The position numbers and the translations under genes are program-made. The notes below the pieces were generated by a model. It had not been told where the DNA came from and did no database searches. It saw nothing but the letters and a program-made list of their open reading frames with translations. A DNA stretch of 31,125 nucleotides, taken from assembly GCA_000433035.1 (NCBI GenBank), contig FR890804.1, positions 97,208 to 128,332 of the forward strand. Reading direction: 5' to 3'. Each line of letters opens with the position of its first letter. Positions within the stretch are counted from its first letter, which is position 1. This document shows, in pieces, positions 25,832 through 31,125 of the stretch. Source of the stretch: Staphylococcus sp. CAG:324. GTDB lineage: Bacteria; Bacillota_I; Bacilli_A; ML615J-28; CAG-313.

Positions 25832-25849
25832 CTAATATATTATAAAAAT

Positions 25850-28800
25850 TTATTCACTCTCAACAATCAAGTTTAAAACAACACTATATTTTGGATTATA
25901 CACATAATCACTACCTTTTATTATAATCCAACCAGTTCCATCAATTGTTACATTACCCCATGCATCAATGGTTACACTTGTAATTGAACTTGATTTTGAT
26001 ACAACTTCCCAAGTATAATATTGTGTCATTGGGAATGGTGAATTTTGAACATTAAGTCCTAGTTTATAAGTTCCATCATTTATATTATGTGTATCACTAA
26101 TTTCATAAACAATTTCATCGTCATTTACATTTGAATCGTTTATTACTGTAAACTCCTTAACAAATACAATTGATGGGTTATCAATATTTACTGCCATTAT
26201 CTTAACAGTTCCAATACCTACACCAAGCACTGTTCCATGAATAGATATCGTTGCAACTGATTCATCATTTGAATACCAGTAATAATCTTGTCTTGATGCT
26301 TGAGTAACTTGATTTGCTTTAAAATATATTACTCTTGTAAATCCTTTTACAATTGTTGTACTTCTATAACTTCTATTGTATGAAACAATATCTTGCTCAT
26401 AAACATTTATCATACTACCACAATCAGTATAAGCATCTGGGTCTGTATATAATAATGTAGAATCATATTGAGTAACAAGTCTATTAAATCTCACATCAAA
26501 CGCAGCACCATCATCTTTATTGAAGTATCCAACAAAGTATATACCATCAGTTAAATTTAATGTAGAAGTAAATGTATCATTTATACCATCCATCAATTGT
26601 GAAATTAGGGTTTCAATTGAATAGGTATTTGAAGAACTATTATAATTTAATTTACTTAGAACGAATAAAATCTCATTACTTTGTAAACCACTATATGAAT
26701 AATCTACTGTAAACTTACCTGCTTGTTCTAAATATATTTTTTTAATATAGTCGCCTTTTGTTGTTTCAGAATCTAAAATTGGCACTTCATCATTAGTCGA
26801 TTCTGATAGATTAAATAGGTCTATCACTTCACTTTCAACTGAAGAAATAGTACATTTTAAAAATTCATAATTATTTGAAGGCATTAAAATATTAATATAG
26901 AAATACCCATTTCTAGGCAAATACACATACATTATATTTTGTCCATCATCTGAGGAAGCTAATGTATTTGAATTTGGATATTTATTTAAAACTTGTGTCT
27001 CTAACCTATCACTTTCATTGTAAATAGTAATTGAACCTGCTTCATACATAATTGATGCACCATCAACGCCAGCACCATTTAAGTAAAATTTATAAAACCC
27101 TGCTCCTTTATTATTTATGTAATATAATTTATTCAGATATGTTCCTTCTGCTGTTTTATGTAAATGTGTCAATAAATTATGTTCATCATTATAATAAACT
27201 TGCTCACCATTATGTTTCCATCGCAATTCATAATTAATAGTAATATTACCACTAATAGTACTCGTCTTATATCTAATATCTAAATAATAAGTACCAACAC
27301 TTAAATATGAATATAATATGTTTTCTCCAGTGTAAAGCTTTTCAAAATTTTCATCGTAAATAATAATTTCAGTATTAGAATTTGTAAAAAATTTATATGA
27401 TTTATTACACTCAACATTTAGCAAATATAATTTATTACATCCTACATTTAATGAAACGTTTTCCGAATTTTCAACTAAGCAATGTAAATTAATATCATCA
27501 AAATGATTGTTGTCAGGAATAATTTTATTTTTATAACTAGACCAATATACTTTATTTTTATATTCGGCCAATCTATTCTGGGGTACAATAATCTGAAGAG
27601 AACTTGAGCATCCATCAAACACTTTTTCACCCAAATGTGTTATATCTGCTATTTCTCTTAATACTTTAACTTCAGTTAAATAAGTACAATTTTCGAAAGC
27701 ACTTGAATCTATATGTTGAACACTTGATGGTAAAATAATGTTTCCTAAACTTTCACAACCTTTAAATACTGAATTTCCAATAGCAAATAAATTATTTGAT
27801 AATATCACTGACTGTAAATAAGAACAGTTTTCAAAAGCATTTGAATCTAGATGTATAACACTATTCGGTATAGTTATATTGGAAAGACTACTACAACCTT
27901 TAAATGCTGAACTTCCTATTGAAGTTAGATTATTTGATAATATCACTGACTGTAAATAAGAGCAGTTTTCAAAAGCATTTGAATCTAGATATGTAACGCT
28001 ATTCGGTATAGTTATATTGGAAAGACTACTACAACCTTTAAATGCTGAATTTCCTATTGAAGTTAGATTATTTGATAAAGTCACGTTTTGCAAATATGAA
28101 CAATTTTCAAAAGCATTTGAATCTAGATGCGTTACTGTATCTGGTATAGTTATACTAGTTAAATTAGAACAATTCTTAAATGCTGAATTTCGTATCATTT
28201 TTAAGTAATCCGGTAAAACAAATTCAGTTACATTAACTTGATTTTCAAATGCAGCTTCACCTATTTCAGTAACTATTTTCCCATTCAGATACGTTGGAAT
28301 TACAAATTTAGTACTAACTGAATCAGTAGAAATTGGAATAATAGGATTCAATTTATCTATTCTAATCTCATTTTCATTTAAATCTGTTGTTTCGTAAATT
28401 GTACCATTTAACATAGGAGTAATATTAAATTCATCTATTACATTAAAAATATTGCAACCAACACCATATTCAATTGTAGGATCAGTAGGCCCTGCAAAGT
28501 GCATTCCAATTAAAAATAAATTTTGTCCACCACCATTGAAATATACAGGACCGCCACTATCGCCACCTTCTGAATCTGTTGAATACTTTATGGTATTAGT
28601 AATTATTGTTGGAACGCCATCATAACTTATATTACAATTATAATTAGTACTTAAGATATGACCTGTTGTATTTCCTGTTGTTTGTCCAAGTCTTCTTACT
28701 GGAGCACCTTGGATAATTAATTCTCGACTACCTAATTTTATATTATTATATACATCATCACCCATTCTAGCATGAGTTGTAACTTCCCAATTATCTTGAT

Positions 28801-29593
28801 CTTCAAATGGAACAAAAGCTGCATCTATTGTCCCACTATGTTGTCTTTTTGTGGCAGTTCCAAGTTTACTACCTTGTAAAAAATTACCATTATGGTACAT
28901 CGTTGTATTAGCATCAGCAACATGAGCATTTGTTAAAACTCCATATTTTCCAGTATCATTGTCATATGCATTTACACAAATAGTTCCATAGCTATAAAGA
29001 AAAAACATTACAGAATCATTAATTGTGTCACCTCCATATGCAGTTTTTTTATGAGGAATTATTTCATTTTCACTTTCAATTCTAATGTTTATCGCATCAG
29101 AAAAAAATAAATTAATTTCCTTTAAATATGAAATCAACAAATTGCGACTTTCTTGATCATTTATACAAACATCAACTTCATTAGAATGTTCATCTAATGC
29201 TACAGAACTTACATTATATTCAATCATTTTACAAGTAATTGCATTTTGAATTTCTAATAACAGATTATACGAATAATCCTTTTTAACATAAATTACTTGA
29301 TTATCATATGTTGGTAATTCTACTTCATTTACATAGCCAATATTTAATAATCCACTATCATCTAGATAGGAACCTGCATAATTATCAGAATAAGTGTTAC
29401 TTAAAAGTCCGCTTCTAAATCTATTTTCAATTTTAAATGGTTGTATAGCGTCATTAAGAATCAAAATACTTTTATTACAATTTTCATAATATAAACCATC
29501 ATCATCAAACGCAAAGGCACTATTTATATTTGAACATATAATAATCACGAAAAAAATTAAACAAAATAATATTATTTTAAATATCTTTTTCAT
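25850..29593 (-). CDS. Secreted trypsin-like serine protease with BspA-type leucine-rich repeats
   Basis: A 1247-residue exported protein. The signal peptide covers about 1-28 (cleavage near SAFA). A pro-region-like segment precedes an S1 chymotrypsin-fold protease at about 195-395, with the triad His224 in LTNAHVAD, Asp257 in GTIDAAF and Ser346 in GGDSGGPV. Residues about 437-690 are BspA-type (LRR_5) leucine-rich repeats in 23-residue units such as LTSIGNSAFKGCSSLSNITI. Then come three beta-sandwich regions resembling pre-peptidase C-terminal domains (about 705-1080), a Big_2-like Ig domain (about 1105-1165) and a last Ig-like segment. No LPXTG or membrane anchor is visible at the C-terminus. 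I use the ATG at 29593 because GGAG precedes it; the longer frame starts at a TTG within the previous gene. It follows the lipoprotein stop with one base between. The target is unknown; extracellular protein degradation or host interaction is likely. Confidence 0.88.
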   Translation of the reverse strand: MKKIFKIILFCLIFFVIIICSNINSAFAFDDDGLYYENCNKSILILNDAIQPFKIENRFRSGLLSNTYSDNYAGSYLDDSGLLNIGYVNEVELPTYDNQVIYVKKDYSYNLLLEIQNAITCKMIEYNVSSVALDEHSNEVDVCINDQESRNLLISYLKEINLFFSDAINIRIESENEIIPHKKTAYGGDTINDSVMFFLYSYGTICVNAYDNDTGKYGVLTNAHVADANTTMYHNGNFLQGSKLGTATKRQHSGTIDAAFVPFEDQDNWEVTTHARMGDDVYNNIKLGSRELIIQGAPVRRLGQTTGNTTGHILSTNYNCNISYDGVPTIITNTIKYSTDSEGGDSGGPVYFNGGGQNLFLIGMHFAGPTDPTIEYGVGCNIFNVIDEFNITPMLNGTIYETTDLNENEIRIDKLNPIIPISTDSVSTKFVIPTYLNGKIVTEIGEAAFENQVNVTEFVLPDYLKMIRNSAFKNCSNLTSITIPDTVTHLDSNAFENCSYLQNVTLSNNLTSIGNSAFKGCSSLSNITIPNSVTYLDSNAFENCSYLQSVILSNNLTSIGSSAFKGCSSLSNITIPNSVIHLDSNAFENCSYLQSVILSNNLFAIGNSVFKGCESLGNIILPSSVQHIDSSAFENCTYLTEVKVLREIADITHLGEKVFDGCSSSLQIIVPQNRLAEYKNKVYWSSYKNKIIPDNNHFDDINLHCLVENSENVSLNVGCNKLYLLNVECNKSYKFFTNSNTEIIIYDENFEKLYTGENILYSYLSVGTYYLDIRYKTSTISGNITINYELRWKHNGEQVYYNDEHNLLTHLHKTAEGTYLNKLYYINNKGAGFYKFYLNGAGVDGASIMYEAGSITIYNESDRLETQVLNKYPNSNTLASSDDGQNIMYVYLPRNGYFYINILMPSNNYEFLKCTISSVESEVIDLFNLSESTNDEVPILDSETTKGDYIKKIYLEQAGKFTVDYSYSGLQSNEILFVLSKLNYNSSSNTYSIETLISQLMDGINDTFTSTLNLTDGIYFVGYFNKDDGAAFDVRFNRLVTQYDSTLLYTDPDAYTDCGSMINVYEQDIVSYNRSYRSTTIVKGFTRVIYFKANQVTQASRQDYYWYSNDESVATISIHGTVLGVGIGTVKIMAVNIDNPSIVFVKEFTVINDSNVNDDEIVYEISDTHNINDGTYKLGLNVQNSPFPMTQYYTWEVVSKSSSITSVTIDAWGNVTIDGTGWIIIKGSDYVYNPKYSVVLNLIVESE
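27692..28162 (-). repeat. Near-identical 138-bp tandem repeats in the LRR region
   Basis: The leucine-rich region contains about three and a half copies of a 46-codon unit (two 23-residue LRRs). The same DNA words (for example TTTGATAA) recur at exactly 138-base steps at 27795, 27933 and 28071. Low divergence points to recent duplication or gene conversion. Confidence 0.85.
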
Positions 29594-29594
29594 A

Positions 29595-30047
29595 TCACTT
29601 CTCCACAATTATATTTATAATATCACTTTTAATAATTATCAATTCATTTTTAATATAAAAACAGAATTGTGCTTCTATTTCAAGATTATTTAAAGATGTG
29701 ACTTTATATTCTAGTTCTTTTTCAAGTAAAGTATTTTTTTTAAATTTAAAACTTTTTAATGTTCCCCCCTTAGAATTTACTATAAAATCATGGTTATCAA
29801 ATTCAGTAAATACCCCTATCATTATAATATCTTCAATTTTTTGAACATCGGTATGATTTGCTTTTATTTTGATACTTTTATTACTATTGTTTTTTATAGA
29901 AGCAGTAATTTTAATAGTCTCTCCAACTTTAACATTTGTTTTATTCACATTAATAAAGCTCTCAAAATCATCTTTGTTTACATTATCACACCCTGCTAAG
30001 CACATTACAAACATTAAACTCATAAAAAATATAAATAATCTCTTCAT
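29595..30047 (-). CDS. Small lipoprotein with an Ig-like fold
   Basis: A 150-residue lipoprotein. The signal MKRLFIFFMSLMFVMCLAGC has its lipobox cysteine at 20. The rest is beta-rich, with a VKVGETIKITASIKNNSNKS segment like an extracellular Ig-type or BsuPI-like strand pair. No enzyme motif is seen and the family is not recognised. Its TGA stop is one base before the ATG of the large protease, whose ribosome site lies inside its last codons, so the two proteins are made together. A role with the protease (anchor, folding helper or inhibitor) is a guess from this linkage. Its own start overlaps the stop of a 29-codon ORF. Confidence 0.78.
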   Translation of the reverse strand: MKRLFIFFMSLMFVMCLAGCDNVNKDDFESFINVNKTNVKVGETIKITASIKNNSNKSIKIKANHTDVQKIEDIIMIGVFTEFDNHDFIVNSKGGTLKSFKFKKNTLLEKELEYKVTSLNNLEIEAQFCFYIKNELIIIKSDIINIIVEK

Positions 30048-30133
30048 TTTATATCGCCCCTTTCAAGATTATTATTTTTATTAAGAATTCTTTCCAAGAT
30101 AATCACCTTATTTACTAAATAAATTTTAAGCAT
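30044..30133 (-). CDS. Possible 29-residue leader peptide coupled to the lipoprotein gene
   Basis: A small ORF that starts with ATG at 30133 behind a strong ribosome-binding sequence (GGGGGTG, 6 bases before). It runs MLKIYLVNKVIILERILNKN and on, and stops with TGA overlapping the lipoprotein ATG (ATGA). The lipoprotein also has its own site (AAAGGGGCG). It could be a translated leader that couples to the lipoprotein and protease genes, or a real small protein. A TATAAT at 30148-30153 is very close upstream but lacks a good -35. No similarity is recognised. Confidence 0.4.
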   Translation of the reverse strand: MLKIYLVNKVIILERILNKNNNLERGDIK

Positions 30134-30171
30134 ATATAACACCCCCTATTATATGTTTTTAGTACAAAAAG

Positions 30172-30190
30172 CTCTCCTTTTCTAAGAGAG
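30172..30190 (-). terminator. Terminator upstream of the lipoprotein-protease operon
   Basis: A 7-bp stem with one G-U pair (CTCTCTT with AGGAGAG on the minus strand), a 5-base loop, and then CTTTTTG. It lies 85 bases after the stop of the broken gene at 30275 and would separate it from the protease operon. Confidence 0.6.
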
Positions 30191-30274
30191 GTTTAATGAT
30201 ATGTATAACAATAATATTGTCTTAGAAATGGTATACGTTTTCACTATTATTATATGAATCACTACTACTATATA

Positions 30275-30585
30275 TTAACTCACACATGACTTTGTTGTTA
30301 TATTAAAGTCGTATTTATAAAAATCATAAGTTTCTTCATTGATATTTATATAGTAGGCTCTAACTAGTCTTCCTTCTTTATAGAATAAGGCTCTTAAAAT
30401 AAGTAAACCAATATATACTTTATTTTTTACAATATAATATCCTTCTATAAAACCTTCTTCATTTACTAAAATACTTTATTCATGTACCACTTCTGATTAT
30501 TCGTTTCACCTATTGTATTATTACCCCCAACCAAACTAGCACCAAACAATACTACTAATAACAATGTAATAATTTTCCTTCACAT
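30275..30585 (-). pseudogene. Broken gene for a small secreted protein
   Basis: On the minus strand an ATG at 30585 is followed at once by TGA, then by RKIITLLLVVLFGASLVGG, an obvious signal sequence that reads on to NQKWYMNKVF before a TAG. One frame over, the reading continues as ILVNEEGFIEGYYIVKNKVY through RLVRAYYININEETYDFYKY to a stop at 30275. A second-codon stop plus a frameshift near 30475 explain both pieces. The LVGG spot may once have been a lipobox cysteine. The family is not recognised. A promoter upstream (30678-30706) and a terminator downstream show that it was a normal gene. Confidence 0.6.
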
Positions 30586-30677
30586 ATAAAACAATTTAAA
30601 TGCCTAAAAGGTGACTTTTTATACATTAATATAACAATGAAATAGTCAGTTTTTTTAAAAATCAATCTATTGTTTAT

Positions 30678-30706
30678 ATTATACTACATAGCTTTTTATT
30701 TTACAA
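30678..30706 (-). promoter_or_regulatory. Promoter upstream of the broken secreted-protein gene
   Basis: On the minus strand TTGTAA (30701-30706), a 17-bp spacer and TATAAT (30678-30683). The first possible gene below it is the pseudogene at 30275-30585, about 90 bases away. Confidence 0.65.
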
Positions 30707-31125
30707 GTGTTAATGTTCGCAAATATCGTTTAACCATCTTCTCATTTTTTCCTCTATTTTTCAAGTTTTCAAGAAACATCTGTATATGAGTTAATTTTAT
30801 TAAGACGTTTTAAAATGGTGATTTTTTGATTATTATGCGAACGAGACTGCCGCCCCGCTCACGAGGGAAAGTGTCCAAATTCTAGACTGCCCGCATGCCC
30901 AATTCCAGCTCTACCATCATCCAATACTGCTACATTTTCACTATTTTCCTATACAAAACAACAAAAAAAGCCGATAGGAAGCCTATTTTAGGCAACTTAT
31001 CAGCTATTTTACTTATTATTTACTTAAAATCATTTTTAGACACTTTTTGGGCAAAAAACGCAAAAGTGTCCAAAAGTAGTGAAAAAATTGGACACTGATT
31101 TTCATATGAAGAAGATTGCGGCCCC
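30707..31125 (-). other. Right-edge stretch of unusual composition, no intact gene
   Basis: G+C-rich patches (30841-30900 and the last ten bases) stand out from the AT-rich window. AGACTGCC occurs at 30844 and 30884, and a similar word (AAGATTGCGGCCCC) closes the window. GTGTCC motifs recur (see finding). Two minus-strand frames are open from the right edge to about 31016-31022 and end before a terminator, so the 3' end of a gene beyond the window is possible. The 67-codon plus-strand frame here has no ribosome site and overlaps the terminator. A mobile-element end is a fair guess, but no family is identified. Confidence 0.4.
30969..31005 (-). terminator. Terminator near the right edge
   Basis: A 16-base arm pair (30969-30984 with 30990-31005) has 13 paired positions including one G-U, a 5-base loop, and seven Ts on the minus strand (30969-30963). 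It would end a minus-strand gene whose body lies mostly beyond the window. Confidence 0.7.

Larger units (their letters stand above)
25228..25849 (+). other. 622-bp intergenic stretch without a convincing gene
   Basis: Very AT-rich. Next to 25227 lies a weak minus-strand promoter candidate (TTGAAA at 25285-25290, TATAGA at 25261-25266, 18-bp spacer). The middle holds a 21-codon plus-strand ORF (25565-25630) without a ribosome site, which I do not consider real. A strong orphan hairpin is at 25734-25761 and the protease terminator at 25810-25831. Nothing else was recognised on either strand. Confidence 0.6.

Noticed and set aside
27692..28162. Regular repeats that might suggest a CRISPR array
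   Set aside because: The 138-bp period is in frame with a coding sequence, there are no unique spacers, and the repeats translate to LRR units.
30895..31098. 67-codon plus-strand ORF at the right edge
   Set aside because: No ribosome site, it runs through a strong minus-strand terminator hairpin, and its composition is not protein-like.
1..31125. Whole-window use of TGA as tryptophan (code 4)
   Set aside because: Intact genes use TGG for Trp at conserved places, and several genes end at TGA where their family normally ends. Only the decayed stretch at 21.6-22.3 kb hints at TGA in Trp positions.

Overview
The window is about 31 kb of low-G+C DNA read with the standard bacterial code. Tryptophan is encoded by TGG throughout and TGA is used as a stop at several genes. 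Start sites have strong Shine-Dalgarno sequences, promoters are sigma-A-like, several lipoproteins carry type II lipobox signals, and genes are tightly packed. This fits an AT-rich Firmicutes/Bacilli lineage, perhaps one of the uncultured gut or Mollicutes-related Bacilli. The rank is an inference. A lipoprotein serpin and a secreted BspA-like LRR protease suggest a host-associated or protein-rich habitat.

Layout. (1) 1-7.8 kb, minus strand: a truncated ABC exporter half-transporter downstream of lysA (diaminopimelate decarboxylase); a zinc-ribbon/TM2 protein; a DUF5662-like protein overlapping a RimJ/RimL-type acetyltransferase; and a heterodimeric multidrug ABC exporter pair resembling BmrC/BmrD (YheI/YheH), whose -10 promoter element lies inside a dyad. 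(2) 7.8-14 kb, minus strand: a marR - ABC - ABC - dut cluster with a dyad over the marR promoter, then an independently transcribed lipoprotein serpin. (3) 14.1-20.1 kb, minus strand: a complete aspartate-to-threonine operon in the order thrC-thrB-ACT regulator-hom-asd-aspartokinase, with overlapping genes. Its promoter is divergent from that of gdhA (glutamate dehydrogenase, plus strand). (4) 21.6-23.4 kb: a decayed stretch with an IS3-type transposase remnant and another broken gene, then a 2,4-diaminopentanoate-dehydrogenase-like enzyme. (5) 23.5-30.1 kb, minus strand, cell-surface genes: a small membrane protein, an Ig/beta-helix lipoprotein, and a coupled set of a small leader ORF, a small lipoprotein and a 1247-residue trypsin-like protease with leucine-rich repeats. 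(6) 30.2-31.1 kb: a broken secreted-protein gene and a right-edge patch with unusual composition and repeated GTGTCC motifs, possibly the flank of a mobile element.

How the genes fit together. gdhA supplies glutamate, the amino donor for aspartate. The thr operon turns aspartate into threonine, and its asd product also feeds the DAP/lysine branch that ends at lysA, about 12 kb away. The homoserine dehydrogenase lacks the usual C-terminal ACT domain, and a separate ACT protein is encoded directly upstream of it. The five ABC half-transporters and the MarR regulator look like drug or toxic-compound efflux. The surface genes and the serpin point to proteolysis and to control of proteolysis outside the cell.

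No tRNA, rRNA, CRISPR array, T-box or known riboswitch was recognised. Several start codons were moved inward from the longest open frame because the Shine-Dalgarno sequence or promoter requires it.
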